Of a DNA stretch of 64,000 bases, positions 41,264 through 50,974 are shown piece after piece. Each line of letters starts with the position of its first letter. The first letter of the stretch is position 1. Under the pieces are notes generated by a model. The model saw only the letters and a list, made by a program, of their open reading frames with translations. It was not told the origin of the DNA and did not search any database. Made by a program: the position numbers and the translations under genes. This DNA is from Bradyrhizobium aeschynomenes (GTDB lineage: Bacteria; Pseudomonadota; Alphaproteobacteria; Rhizobiales; Xanthobacteraceae): NCBI RefSeq assembly GCF_013178945.1, contig NZ_JABFDM010000005.1, positions 353,341 to 417,340 of the forward strand. Reading direction: 5' to 3'.

Positions 41264-41341
41264 GCCGGATCCTAGACTTCCGGCTTGGCGGGGCAGGCGT
41301 ATCCGTCAAGTCAGCGGATGTCGAACTGGAAGCTTGTGACC

Positions 41342-44300
41342 ATGGCGCGCACGTCTCCCATAGGATTGCGGTCGCAGGCCCGCGCGCGCATCCGCGCCGG
41401 CCTAGCCCTGCTGTCGGCCATCGTGATCGGGCTGATGCTGTCGACGGTCGCCGCCGGCGCCGCGCCGGTGCCGGGCGAGGCCAGCCTGTCCGCCCAGAAC
41501 GGCTATGCCCGTCTGGTGCTGAAATTCTCCGAGGATGTCGGGGCCGACGTGACCACCGCCGGCTCGATCCTGCTGATCAAGTTCGATCGTCCCGCCAACG
41601 TGCCGATCGACCGCTGGGTCGACGCGGCGCCCGACTACATCTCCTCGGCGCGCGGCGATCCCGACGGTTCGGCGCTGCGGCTGTCGTTGTCGCGTAAGGT
41701 GCGAGTCAACACCATGACGGCCGGCGAGCGCGTCTTCATCGACCTGCTACCGGACAGTTGGACCGGCGCGCCGCCGCCGCTGCCGGCCGAGGTCGTGCGC
41801 GAGCTCGCCGAGCGCGCCCGCGCCGCCGAGAAGGCGCTGCGGCTGCAGCGCGCCGAGGCGGAGTCGAAGAAGCGGCCGCCGATTCGCGTGCGCGCGCTGG
41901 TGCAGCCGACCTTCGTGCGGTTCGTGTTCGAGATTCCCGACGGCGTCGGCATCTCCTCGGTGATGAACGACCAGAAGATGTCGCTGTTCTTCAACGCGCC
42001 GCTCAACTTCGATCTCGCCGACGCCAAGATCGTGTCGCCGCCGAACGTCGCGGCGATCAACCAGCGCATCGACGGCAGCAAGACCGTGGTCGAGATCGGC
42101 CTGATCGGCGAGGTCGACGTCCACGCCTTCCGCGAGGAGAAGAACTACAACATCGACATCGCCTATGTGCAACCGGACAAGAAGGTGGCCGCGGTCTCCT
42201 CCGACACGCTGCCGGGCGCCAAGGCGGCCGCCGCCGACAAGTCCAGCGGCGACAAGCCCAATGGCGAGAAGCCAAAGCAGGCTGCGCAGCCGGAGATCGT
42301 GCCGCCGACCTCCGAGACCATCGCCAAGGAGATGAAGGCGGAGGCCAAGCCCGCCGTCGCTGCTCCAGCGACCGAGCCCGCAGCCGAGCCGGCCCCCGCG
42401 GTTACGAGCAAGGCGGAAGCCGCTCCCGAGCCTGCCAAGCTCGAGGCTGCCAAGCCCGAGGCAGCCAAGCTTGAGGCGGCGAGGCCTGAGCCTGCCAAGT
42501 CCGAGCCGGCCAAGTCTGACGTTGTGAAGTCGGAGGCCGCCAAGGCCGAAGCTCCGAAGATGGAAGCGGCCCAGCCCGAAATGGCCGAGGCACCCAAGAC
42601 GATGGAAAAGCCGGCGGAGAAGCCTGCGACCGGTGCCGCGACGCTCGAGGCGCTGCGCGACAGCGAGGGCCTGCGACTGACCTTCGGCTTCGGCCAGGTC
42701 ACGCCCGCCGCGCTGTTCCGCCGTGGCGACACGGTGTGGATGGTGTTCGATTCGACCAAGCCCGTCGACGTCGAACCGATCAGGGCCAAGGGCGGCGCGA
42801 TCATCGGCGAGGTCAACCGGGTCGCGCTCGACAAGGGCCAGGCGATCCGCATCCGCCTCAACCGGCCGCAGATGCATTCGCTCGGTAGCGACGATGGCGG
42901 CCGCAGCTGGACCTTGTCCTTCGCCGACAAGGGCCAGACCAATCAGCAGCCGCTGATGGTGATGCGCAACGTCACCGATCCCGCGCTCGCCAACGTCATG
43001 GTGCCGCTCGCCAACCCCGGAGCCGGGATGCTGCATCGCCTGACCGATCCCGACGCCGGCGATACGCTGCTGGTGGTGACGGCGCCGCCGCCGATCCGCG
43101 GCTTCATCAAGCGGCAGGATTTCGTCGATTTGTCGCTGCTGGATTCCATTCACGGCATCGCGGTGCGTCCGAACTCCGACGACGTTGCCGTCGAGATCGC
43201 GCCCGACAAGGTGATCCTGGGTCGGCCGGGCGGGCTGACGCTGTCCTCGATCGGCTTCTCGCCGGAGCGTGCGCCGACCGCGGTCAGGCCGATGTTCGAC
43301 ATCGATGAATGGCAGCAGAACCAGACGCAGCCCTTCGTGCCGCGCGAGGACCTGCTGATCAGGACTGCGGCCAACGCCGAGCCGGAGCGGCGTGCCCAGG
43401 CCCGCCTTGCGCTGGCGCGCTTCTACATGGCGCGCGGCATGTATCCCGAGGCGCGCGGCATCACCAATCTGATGATCTCGGACGACGATCCGCGCACCGA
43501 CGAGACGGCGATGCTGATGATCCACGCCGTCGCCAGCATCCTGATGGGACGTCCGGACCAGGGGCTGAAGGATCTCGCCAATTCCTCGATCGGCAACAAT
43601 TTCGACTCGCAGATGTGGAAGGGCCTCGCCTTCGCACGGCAGGGCAAGTTTGCCGACGCGCGCGAGAAGCTGAAGAACGTCGAATTCGCCATCGCCTCGC
43701 TGCCGCTCGACCTGCAGCGGATCGTGACCTCCGATGCGATGAAGGCCTCGCTCGAGATCAAGGATTTCGCAGGCGCCGCCAAGCGCCGCGCCGAGCTCGA
43801 CGTGATCGGCGTGCCCGCGGACATGAAGCCCGATGTCGCCGTGCTGCGCGGCCGGCTCGCCGAGGCCATGGCGCAGGAGAAGGATGCGCTGGACGAGTAC
43901 AGGTTCGCCATCAACTCGAACGATCGCCCGGCCGCCGCGGAAGCCAAGCTGTTCGAGATCAAGCTCCTGCAAAAGCGCGGCGAGATCAAGCCGGCGGATG
44001 CGTTGAAGGAGCTGGAGACCTTGCAGGCGACCTGGCGCGGCGACGCCATCGAGGTGCAGACCCTGCAGATGATGTCGCAGCTCTACGAGGAGGCGGGCCG
44101 CTATGCCGACTCGCTCGAGGCCGCGCGCATGGCGACCCGCCTGATGCCGAACTCGGACATGGCGCGGCAGGCGCAGGACGCCGCGCAGCGGCTGTTCTCG
44201 CAGCTGTTCCTGAGCGGCAAGGCCGACGAACTGCCGCCGGTCGACGCGCTCAGCATCTTCTACGGCTTTCGCGAGCTGACCCCGATCGGGCGTCGCGGCG

Positions 44301-45085
44301 ACGAGATGATCCGCAAGCTCGCCGACCGCCTGGTCGGCATCGACCTGCTCGACCAGGCCGCCGAGCTCTTGCAGTATCAGGTCGATCACCGTCTCGAAGG
44401 CGCCGCGCGCGCCCAGGTCGCAGCCCGCCTCGCCATGGTGTACCTCACCAACCGCAAGCCGGACCGTGCCATCGAGGCGCTGCGCACCACCCGCATCGCC
44501 GATCTCTCCGGCGAACTGCGTCAGCAGCGGCTGCTGCTGGAGGCGCGTGCCAACAGCGATATCGGACGCCACGATCTCGGGCTCGACATCATCACCAATG
44601 TGGCGGGGCGCGAGGCTATCCGGCTGCGCTCCGACATCTACTGGGCGTCGCGGCGCTGGCGCGAGGCGTCGGAGCAGATCGAACTGTATTACGGCGACCG
44701 CTGGCGCGATTTCCGTCCGCTCAATCCGGCCGAGCGCGGCGACATCCTGCGCGCCGTGGTCGGCTATGCGCTGGCGGACGATGCGATCGGCCTCGCCCGC
44801 TTCCGCGAGAAATACGCACCGCTGATGACCGGTGAGGCCGACAAGCTCGCCTTCGACGTCGCCAGCAGGCCGGCCAGTGGATCGAGCGCGGAGTTCGCCC
44901 AGATCGCCAAGATGGCGGCGGGTGTCGATACGCTCGACGGCTTCCTGCGCGACATGAAGGCGCGGTTCCCCGACGCCACCGGCAAGGGCCCGGATGCCGG
45001 CAAGGATGCCGCCAAGCCCGGCCTCGAATCCACCGGCGCCCTGCCGCGCATCCAGGGCGTCAAGCAGGCGATCGCCGGCCGCTGA
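41342..45085 (+). CDS. Large TPR-containing exported protein of the flagellar cluster
   Basis: About 1247 residues. A signal peptide or anchor (about 15-40; LALLSAIVIGLMLSTVAAGA) precedes beta-rich regions at about 40-280 (ASLSAQNGYARLVLKFSEDV) and 430-640. Between them, about 295-425, is an Ala/Pro/Lys/Glu repeat (KLEAAKPEAAKLEAARPEPA). The C-terminal half (about 660-1180) is helical repeats of TPR type (ARLALARFYMARGMYPEARG; VAARLAMVYLTNRKPDRAIE). No enzymatic motif is seen. It follows the fliL-fliM-motE operon and has its own CtrA-like box. Such proteins recur beside Rhizobiales flagellar genes but I know no assigned function. GGAAG lies 9 nt before the ATG. Confidence 0.7.
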   Translation: MARTSPIGLRSQARARIRAGLALLSAIVIGLMLSTVAAGAAPVPGEASLSAQNGYARLVLKFSEDVGADVTTAGSILLIKFDRPANVPIDRWVDAAPDYISSARGDPDGSALRLSLSRKVRVNTMTAGERVFIDLLPDSWTGAPPPLPAEVVRELAERARAAEKALRLQRAEAESKKRPPIRVRALVQPTFVRFVFEIPDGVGISSVMNDQKMSLFFNAPLNFDLADAKIVSPPNVAAINQRIDGSKTVVEIGLIGEVDVHAFREEKNYNIDIAYVQPDKKVAAVSSDTLPGAKAAAADKSSGDKPNGEKPKQAAQPEIVPPTSETIAKEMKAEAKPAVAAPATEPAAEPAPAVTSKAEAAPEPAKLEAAKPEAAKLEAARPEPAKSEPAKSDVVKSEAAKAEAPKMEAAQPEMAEAPKTMEKPAEKPATGAATLEALRDSEGLRLTFGFGQVTPAALFRRGDTVWMVFDSTKPVDVEPIRAKGGAIIGEVNRVALDKGQAIRIRLNRPQMHSLGSDDGGRSWTLSFADKGQTNQQPLMVMRNVTDPALANVMVPLANPGAGMLHRLTDPDAGDTLLVVTAPPPIRGFIKRQDFVDLSLLDSIHGIAVRPNSDDVAVEIAPDKVILGRPGGLTLSSIGFSPERAPTAVRPMFDIDEWQQNQTQPFVPREDLLIRTAANAEPERRAQARLALARFYMARGMYPEARGITNLMISDDDPRTDETAMLMIHAVASILMGRPDQGLKDLANSSIGNNFDSQMWKGLAFARQGKFADAREKLKNVEFAIASLPLDLQRIVTSDAMKASLEIKDFAGAAKRRAELDVIGVPADMKPDVAVLRGRLAEAMAQEKDALDEYRFAINSNDRPAAAEAKLFEIKLLQKRGEIKPADALKELETLQATWRGDAIEVQTLQMMSQLYEEAGRYADSLEAARMATRLMPNSDMARQAQDAAQRLFSQLFLSGKADELPPVDALSIFYGFRELTPIGRRGDEMIRKLADRLVGIDLLDQAAELLQYQVDHRLEGAARAQVAARLAMVYLTNRKPDRAIEALRTTRIADLSGELRQQRLLLEARANSDIGRHDLGLDIITNVAGREAIRLRSDIYWASRRWREASEQIELYYGDRWRDFRPLNPAERGDILRAVVGYALADDAIGLARFREKYAPLMTGEADKLAFDVASRPASGSSAEFAQIAKMAAGVDTLDGFLRDMKARFPDATGKGPDAGKDAAKPGLESTGALPRIQGVKQAIAGR

Positions 45086-45127
45086 TCACGGCGCCGCTGG
45101 ATGTCGGCCTGAGGCGAAGGCGCCCTG

Positions 45128-47266
45128 CTACTTCTTCGGCCTGATCGCGTCGGCCGTCGCCTGGATGAAGGCCTGGATCTTCACGACATCCTCCTCCTTC
45201 AGCTTGCCGGTGAAATCAGGCATGCCGCGGTCGCGGAACGGTCCGTTGAAGACGATGTCCTTCAGCTTGGTGATCTCCTCGGCCGGCACGTAGCCGAGAT
45301 TGCGGATGTTGCCGCCGCGGTCGACGCCGGGCACGCCATGGCAGGTGGCGCAGGCGGCGACATAGAGCGCGGTGCCCTCGGGCACGTCCTTGGGGTCGTA
45401 TTTCACGCCCTGCAGCAGGCCCTCGGTCTGGTACTTCACGAACTCCGGCAGTTTCGCCTTGGCGCCGACCGCGAAGGTGTAGATGGTGCCGGGCGTGCGC
45501 AGCTCGGTGGCGCGGGCGGCAAGGCCGTAGACGCCGCCCCAGCCGACCGCGATCGAGACATATTGCACGCCGTCGATCATGTAGGTCGACGGCGCGGCGA
45601 CGACGCCGGTGCCCGTCGGCGTCTCCCACAGCATCTTGCCGTTGCGGGCGTCATAGGCGACGAAGCGGCCGTCCGCGGTGCCCTGGAACACGAGATTGCC
45701 GGCCGTCGTCAGCGTGCCGCCGTTCCACGGCGAGGCGTGCTCGATCCGCCAGACCTCCTTCTGCTGTACCGGATCCCACGCGAGAAGCCGCCCGAATGCC
45801 GGCGCCTTCGGCGGCGTCGCGTTCAAGGCGAAGCCGAGATTCCACGCGGTGACGCCGCCGAACTTGCCGGGCGTCGGGGCGTTGTTGACGAAGTTCTTCT
45901 CCGGCGTGAGGTTCACCGGGATGTTCTGCGCTGGCAGATAGACGAGGCCGGTCTGCGGATTGAACGACATCGGGTGCCAGTTATGCGCACCATAGGGGCC
46001 CGGAATGGAGTCGTAGGGATCATCGCCGCGCGCGGCGGGCACCTCGATCGGACGGCCATTGGCATCATAGCCGGTCGCCCAGTTCACATCGACGAAGTTC
46101 TTGGCCGAGATGAACTTGCCGTTGGTGCGGTCGATCACGAAGAAGAAGCCGTTCTTCGGCGCGTGCAGGATCACCTTGCGCGGGGCGCCGTCGATGGTGA
46201 TGTCGGCCAGGATCATCGGCTGGGTCGAGGTGTAGTCCCAGTGATCGCCGGGCGTCTCCTGATAGTGCCAGATGTATTTGCCGGTGTCGGCGTTCAGCGC
46301 CACGATGGAGGCGAGATAGAGGTTGTCGCCGCCGGACGGGCTGCGGATCTTGCGATTCCACGGCGCGCCGTTGCCGGTGCCGAGATAGACCATGTTCAGG
46401 TCGGGGTCGTAGGTGATCGTATCCCATGGCGTGCCGCCACCGCCATTGATCCAGTATTTGGTCGAGGGATCCCAGGTCTTCGCCGCCGCGGCCATCGACT
46501 CGTCCTCGAACGGCTTCGACGGATCGCCGGGGATGGTGAACCAGCGCCACAGCTGGTTGCCGGTCTCGGTGTCATAGGCGGTGATGTAGCCGCGCGCGCC
46601 ATACTCAGCGCCGCCCTGGCCGATCACCACCTTGCCGTTGAACGCGCGCGGCGCACCGGTGATGGTGTAGGAGTGCTCGTGATCGATCAGCGTGTCCTTT
46701 TCCCAGACCTTCTGGCCGGTCGCGGCATCGAGCGCGATCAGCCGCCCGTCATAGGCACCGACGAACACCTTGCCCTTGTAGATGGCGACGCCGCGATTGA
46801 CGACGTCGCAGCAGCCCTTGTAGCCGATCTCGCGCTTGACGCCGGGATCGAAGGTCCAGATCTTCTTGCTAGTGCGGGCATCGATCGCATGCACGACGCT
46901 CCACGATGCCGTCTGATACATGATGCCGTCGACCACGACGGGCGTCGCCTCGATGCCGCGCTCGGATTCGAGATTATAACTCCAGGCGAGCCCGAGCTCC
47001 TTGACGTTGTCGGTGTTGATCTTGTCGAGCTTGCTGAAGCGCGTCTCGCCATAGTCGAGGCCGATGGTCGGCCAATCCTTCGACGTCGCGGCATTGGCCT
47101 TGATCATGGCGCTGTCGACGGCGGACATCGTCGCCTTGATGCGATCCGGCGTCAATTCCTCGGCTGTCGTTCCGCCCGCGGGAATGGCGAGCGCCACGCA
47201 AAGAATGGCAGCCGCGCGAACAGCGGACCGAACTCTTGCTCGATGCACACCTTGTCTGACTTCCAT
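45128..47266 (-). CDS. PQQ-dependent alcohol dehydrogenase with fused cytochrome c domain
   Basis: A 712-residue periplasmic quinohemoprotein. A signal peptide (about 1-36) precedes an eight-bladed PQQ propeller: LGLAWSYNLESERG, the adjacent Cys-Cys of KGCCDVVNRG that forms the vicinal disulfide over PQQ, and catalytic Asp in GDHWDYTSTQPM. The residue two after that Asp is Thr, not Asp, so this looks like a calcium-type rather than a lanthanide-type enzyme. The C-terminal domain has one heme c site (CATCHG, Cys639 to His643). It oxidises alcohols and passes electrons to the heme. AGGGAGGAACGAT places the start at 47266. It is monocistronic, with no PQQ genes nearby. Confidence 0.9.
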   Translation of the reverse strand: MEVRQGVHRARVRSAVRAAAILCVALAIPAGGTTAEELTPDRIKATMSAVDSAMIKANAATSKDWPTIGLDYGETRFSKLDKINTDNVKELGLAWSYNLESERGIEATPVVVDGIMYQTASWSVVHAIDARTSKKIWTFDPGVKREIGYKGCCDVVNRGVAIYKGKVFVGAYDGRLIALDAATGQKVWEKDTLIDHEHSYTITGAPRAFNGKVVIGQGGAEYGARGYITAYDTETGNQLWRWFTIPGDPSKPFEDESMAAAAKTWDPSTKYWINGGGGTPWDTITYDPDLNMVYLGTGNGAPWNRKIRSPSGGDNLYLASIVALNADTGKYIWHYQETPGDHWDYTSTQPMILADITIDGAPRKVILHAPKNGFFFVIDRTNGKFISAKNFVDVNWATGYDANGRPIEVPAARGDDPYDSIPGPYGAHNWHPMSFNPQTGLVYLPAQNIPVNLTPEKNFVNNAPTPGKFGGVTAWNLGFALNATPPKAPAFGRLLAWDPVQQKEVWRIEHASPWNGGTLTTAGNLVFQGTADGRFVAYDARNGKMLWETPTGTGVVAAPSTYMIDGVQYVSIAVGWGGVYGLAARATELRTPGTIYTFAVGAKAKLPEFVKYQTEGLLQGVKYDPKDVPEGTALYVAACATCHGVPGVDRGGNIRNLGYVPAEEITKLKDIVFNGPFRDRGMPDFTGKLKEEDVVKIQAFIQATADAIRPKK

Positions 47267-47930
47267 ATCGTTCCTCCCTGGATCTCTGTCGGATCCTTCT
47301 TGCATCGTAGGGGCGGATGAAAGTGAGCGTCAAGAAACGGAACCGACAAAGTCGCCGCTGCAGCGATCACAACAACTAATTGTCCTTGTTTGATAGTTGT
47401 CCCATCCAATTCTTCCTGCAGCGCCGTGGACAATTTCCCGATCTGACCGCGAGTTCTGTCCCGAAGCGCCGTCACAAATTTCAGGGTTCACACACCACGC
47501 GTCGCGAACTACGCTTCGTGCATTCATCATCTTTCCAGGATCCACCTTCGTCTCCGGCTTCCCAAGGGCCGGAGACTTTCTTTTGGCTCGGGCGCGGTGC
47601 CGCGCTTGCGGCGAGCGGATCAGCCTCTCGCCGGCGCGACCCGGCTCGCTGCGACGATTCCTTGTCGGTCAATCTCGGTGGCGACCCGCTCCCTGAGGAG
47701 CCGGCGGCAGGCGAGCATCTCGAAGGGCGAGCCTCGAACTGTGGCCTCATGGTTCGAGACGCGCGTGCGGCGCTCCTCACCATGAGGTCTTGGCACTCAA
47801 GGGTGGGGGCTGCACACCGACCATGAACGCGCCAACCGGCGCGTTCATGGAGAGGAGAAAGAGCTTGCCTCGGGAAGGGGAACGAGCTTGCCCCGGAGGA
47901 AAGCGTGCCGCGGTGATCGTCGTTGCGCCG
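47267..47930. other. Intergenic region with palindromic repeats
   Basis: No gene supported over 664 nt; open frames here lack coding character. It includes the promoter area of the PQQ dehydrogenase, the palindrome at 47745-47787 and a 13-bp perfect hairpin (47821-47833 with 47838-47850, loop AACC) about 80 nt beyond fliP. A short direct repeat (GAGCTTGCC-CGG) is at about 47861-47896. Confidence 0.5.
47745..47787. repeat. Bradyrhizobium-type intergenic palindrome
   Basis: CCTCATGGT and ACCATGAGG are exact inverted repeats 43 nt apart end to end, enclosing TTCGAGACGCGCG and GCGCTCCTC. From memory this is a dispersed palindrome common between genes in Bradyrhizobium. Confidence 0.6.
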
Positions 47931-48686
47931 CTACCCGCCGTAGCTCTGCACCAGGCTGCCTGCGACCAGCGACCAGCCGTCGACGAGCACGAAGAAGATC
48001 AGCTTGAACGGCAGCGACACCACCACGGGCGGCAGCATCATCATGCCCATCGACATCAGCACCGAGGCGACGACCAGGTCGATGATCAGGAACGGCAGGA
48101 ACAGCAGGAAGCCGATCTCGAAAGCGCGCTTGAGTTCGGAGATCATGAAAGCCGGCACCAGGATGCGCAGCGACAGGTCGTCGGGCGTCGCCGGCGGCGC
48201 CTCGCCCGAGAGGTCGATGAACAGCTTGAGGTCCTTCTCACGCACGTTCTTCTGCATGAAGCCGCGCAACGGCACCGAGGCGCGCTGCAACGCGTCCTCG
48301 ACGCCGATCTGGTTCTCGACCAGCGGCCGGATGCCGTCCTCGTAGGATTTCTGCAGTATCGGGCCCATGACGAACGCGGTCAGGAACATCGCGAGCGCGA
48401 TGATGACGGAGTTGGGCGGCGCGGTCGCCGTGCCCATCGCCGTGCGCAGCAGCGACAGCACGACCACGATGCGCGTGAACGACGTCATCATGATCAGGAT
48501 CGACGGTGCGATCGACAGCACCGTGAGCAGGGCGATCAACTGGACGGCGCGCTCGGTGACGCCGCCACCGCCGGCGCCGCCGAGATTGATGCTGATGTCC
48601 TGCGCAGCCGCGCTCCCCGCGAACGAGCCGGCGGCAATCAGGACAGCGATGAGGACAACTCTACGCGGGAAGCTGCGCGATCTCAC
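47931..48686 (-). CDS. fliP: Flagellar type III export protein FliP
   Basis: A 251-residue export-gate membrane protein. A cleavable signal (about 1-29) precedes QLIALLTVLSIAPSILIMMTSFTRIVVVLSLLRTAMGT, the FliP signature with its Pro and Arg. GFMQKNVREKDLKLF and the late VLMSMGMMMLPPVVVSLPFKLIFFVLVDGW are equally diagnostic. FliP forms the export gate with FliQ and FliR, which are 3.5 kb away on the other strand. Its ATG overlaps the end of fliO by 4 nt. Confidence 0.96.
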   Translation of the reverse strand: MRSRSFPRRVVLIAVLIAAGSFAGSAAAQDISINLGGAGGGGVTERAVQLIALLTVLSIAPSILIMMTSFTRIVVVLSLLRTAMGTATAPPNSVIIALAMFLTAFVMGPILQKSYEDGIRPLVENQIGVEDALQRASVPLRGFMQKNVREKDLKLFIDLSGEAPPATPDDLSLRILVPAFMISELKRAFEIGFLLFLPFLIIDLVVASVLMSMGMMMLPPVVVSLPFKLIFFVLVDGWSLVAGSLVQSYGG

Positions 48687-49738
48687 TGAGAGGACTTCGG
48701 ACGTCCGAGCAGCGAGGCCATCTCGTCCTCCAGATTCTCGAAGCTCGTCTTGGGCGCAGCAGGCGCCGCTGCCGGCTCGCTGCGCGCGGGGCGGAGCGCT
48801 GCGGGGCCGCCTGACGCCGCTTGCGGCTCGGACGTCGGGCGCCGCAACGCCGCCTCCAGACGCTGCGCCATCTCGGCCAGATTGGCCTCGGCGCTCTGAT
48901 CCACCGGCGCTGGCGGCGGCGCCGCCGGGGGCGGCGCAGGCATCTGGGCGACCGGTGGAAGCGGCGGCGCGGCCACGCGCTCGGCCTGCTCGGCGCGTTC
49001 TACCCGTTCGGCTCGCTCGGCGCGAGCCGGCGGCAGCCGAGGGCCCTCGGGCGGGCGCTGTGCTTCGGCCTGGCGCGGCTCGGCTGGCCGCAGCGGTCGC
49101 GGCATCACCTGCTCGCCGCGGCCAGCAGCCCGCTCGGGGCGCGGTTCCAGGCGGGCCTCGTCGCCCCCGCGCGGCTCTGCGCGCATCTCGGGGCGCGGGG
49201 CAGGCCGGCGCGGCGGCAGCGGCGGCTCGGGCGGAAAGGGCGGCGGCGGCTCGCGCCGCTCGCCCGCTGCCGGTGCGGTGCGGCGAACCTCGTCGATGAA
49301 CGAAGGACGCTGCGGACGGAGCGGCAACTCCGGAACCGGCACCTCCGCAAGCTCGGCGGCCTCGGGCTTCGGCTCGTTGTCGGTCCAGGACGGCGCGTCC
49401 TGCGCCGGCGCGATGCGCGCCGCCGGCTGTTCGGCATTGAGGCCCGGCCGTTGCGGCAACTGCTCGCGTGCCGGCATCGCCCGCACGATGTTGGATTCGA
49501 CGACGATGTCGGTCGGCCCGCCGATCATCAGGAGATGCTCTATGTTATCACGACGCACCAGCACGAGCCGGCGGCGGCCGTCGACGGCAGCGGCATCGAT
49601 CACGGCGAGCCGGGGCATGCGGCCGCGATTCGGGTTCGTGCCGAGGCGATTGCCGGCGAATCGACGAACCAGCCATGCGGCAAGGCCGATCAACGCCAGC
49701 ACGGCTACGAAAGCAAAAAAGAACGTCAGCGCCTGCAT
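48683..49738 (-). CDS. fliO: Flagellar protein FliO with long Pro/Arg-rich tail
   Basis: A 351-residue FliO. The N-terminus has one membrane helix (about 3-25; ALTFFFAFVAVLALIGLAAWLV) and a small cytoplasmic domain (PRLAVIDAAAVDGRRRLVLVRRDNIEHLLMIGGPTDIVVE), which is the FliO core. From about residue 95 to the end the protein is Pro/Arg/Glu/Ala-rich and low-complexity, ending in ENLEDEMASLLGRPKSSQ. FliO helps FliP assemble. A GGGGACAGAG precedes the ATG at 49738. It is upstream of and coupled to fliP. Confidence 0.85.
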   Translation of the reverse strand: MQALTFFFAFVAVLALIGLAAWLVRRFAGNRLGTNPNRGRMPRLAVIDAAAVDGRRRLVLVRRDNIEHLLMIGGPTDIVVESNIVRAMPAREQLPQRPGLNAEQPAARIAPAQDAPSWTDNEPKPEAAELAEVPVPELPLRPQRPSFIDEVRRTAPAAGERREPPPPFPPEPPLPPRRPAPRPEMRAEPRGGDEARLEPRPERAAGRGEQVMPRPLRPAEPRQAEAQRPPEGPRLPPARAERAERVERAEQAERVAAPPLPPVAQMPAPPPAAPPPAPVDQSAEANLAEMAQRLEAALRRPTSEPQAASGGPAALRPARSEPAAAPAAPKTSFENLEDEMASLLGRPKSSQ

Positions 49739-50016
49739 CTCTGTCCCCGGCAAATACCGCGTCCTTTCGAAGTCTCTCCTGTGCCCGACGCAGTCGCGTC
49801 AGTGAACGAGGCCTTCAGAACCGGAACCAACCCGTTAACGCAAAACGGCAGGATCTGCCGCTCGGTATCTTAATAACCCATGAATCGGCCGGGCCAAAAC
49901 GACTTCTTGGCGAGGTCCCCCGTCCCGAATTGATGCATCGATCAGCCGGCCGACCCGCACTTTCCTAAGAAAGTGTCAAAACCCCGGGATAGTCCCGGTG
50001 TCCGGCATACCGTTTC

Positions 50017-50033
50017 TTAACTCTCCGTTAACC
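50017..50033 (+). promoter_or_regulatory. Perfect CtrA box upstream of flgB
   Basis: TTAA-N7-TTAACC without mismatch, 62 nt before the flgB ATG. The rest of 49739-50095 (the fliO-flgB divergent region) has no gene; a GTTAACG at about 49833 may be a half-site for fliO. Confidence 0.72.
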
Positions 50034-50095
50034 ATATGCACGGCAATTTCTACCTACCCAAACCGTCCGGTAGCCGGACACAACCGAGCAGCGCG

Positions 50096-50503
50096 ATGTC
50101 CATCAACGATCTCCCCGTCCTGTCGGCGTTGCGGACGAAGATGCAATGGCATCAGGAGCGCCAGCGCGTGCTGTCCGAAAACGTGTCCAACTCGGACACG
50201 CCGAACTTCAAGCCCAAGGATCTGGTTGAGCCGAAGTTCAATTCAACCGGCCAGCCGGTGGGCGGCTTCGCCGCATTGACTCTGACGCGCACCAGCGCGG
50301 CGCACATTGCGCCGTCGTCGGGCGACAATGCGAGCTTCGACCAGAATCGGAAGGTGGGATTTCTGACGCGGCCGGCCGGCAATGCCGTCAGCCTCGAGGA
50401 GGAGATGCTCAAGGTCTCCGCCAACCAGATGGACTATGCAGCCGCGACCTCGCTCTACGGCAAGAGCCTGCGTTTGTTGAAGACGGCGATCGGCAAGGCC
50501 TGA
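50096..50503 (+). CDS. flgB: Flagellar proximal rod protein FlgB
   Basis: A 135-residue rod protein: MSINDLPVLSALRTKMQWHQERQRVLSENVSNSDTPNFK carries the N-terminal rod signature, and the C-terminus (SANQMDYAAATSLYGKSLRLLKTAIGKA) is the matching helix. The start at 50096 is conserved in position; an earlier in-frame ATG at 50036 would follow the CtrA box by only 2 nt. It heads flgB-flgC-fliE-fliQ-fliR-flhB-cckA, an early-class operon arrangement. Confidence 0.94.
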   Translation: MSINDLPVLSALRTKMQWHQERQRVLSENVSNSDTPNFKPKDLVEPKFNSTGQPVGGFAALTLTRTSAAHIAPSSGDNASFDQNRKVGFLTRPAGNAVSLEEEMLKVSANQMDYAAATSLYGKSLRLLKTAIGKA

Positions 50504-50532
50504 GCCGGAGCTAAGGACGGAGACCGACAAGC

Positions 50533-50958
50533 ATGGCAAACGACTCCAGCGATTTCCTGCGCTCGATGAGCATCGCGACGTCAGGCCTGCGTGCGCAGGC
50601 GGGGCGCATGCGCGTCATTTCCGAGAACATCGCCAATGCCGACTCGACCGCGGCGAAAGCGGGCGGCGATCCGTATCGCCGCAAGGTCCCGACCTTCAGT
50701 TCGGCGCTCGACCGCGCGCTGGACGCCAAGGTGGTGACGCTCGGCAAGGTGGTGCCCGATCAATCTTCGTTCCGCGTCAAATACGACCCCAGTAACCCGG
50801 CCGCGGACGCGTCCGGCAATGTCAAGTACCCCAACGTCAATCCGCTCATCGAGATGACCGACATGCGTGATGCTCAGCGGTCCTACGAGGCGAACTTGAA
50901 CATCATCGGCGCCACGCGCCGCATGATCCAACGCACACTCGACATTCTGAAGACCTAG
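50533..50958 (+). CDS. flgC: Flagellar proximal rod protein FlgC
   Basis: A 141-residue rod protein with standard length. N-terminal FLRSMSIATSGLRAQAGRMRVISENIANADSTAAKAGGDPYRRK and C-terminal NPLIEMTDMRDAQRSYEANLNIIGATRRMIQRTLDIL are diagnostic. It starts 29 nt after flgB with GGACGGAG before the ATG. Confidence 0.95.
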   Translation: MANDSSDFLRSMSIATSGLRAQAGRMRVISENIANADSTAAKAGGDPYRRKVPTFSSALDRALDAKVVTLGKVVPDQSSFRVKYDPSNPAADASGNVKYPNVNPLIEMTDMRDAQRSYEANLNIIGATRRMIQRTLDILKT

Positions 50959-50974
50959 GACAGGAACGAAAGTC

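Noticed and set aside
41747..44572. A 941-codon open frame on the minus strand
   Set aside because: Antisense shadow of the TPR gene caused by high GC at third positions; Arg/Gly/His-rich and without domains.
45128..47266. Lanthanide-dependent XoxF/PedH-type alcohol dehydrogenase
   Set aside because: The residue two positions after the catalytic Asp is Thr (WDYTST), not the Asp expected for lanthanide enzymes.
47821..47850. 13-bp hairpin as the fliP terminator
   Set aside because: Perfect stem but no T-run on the minus strand and 80 nt away; left as an unexplained palindrome.
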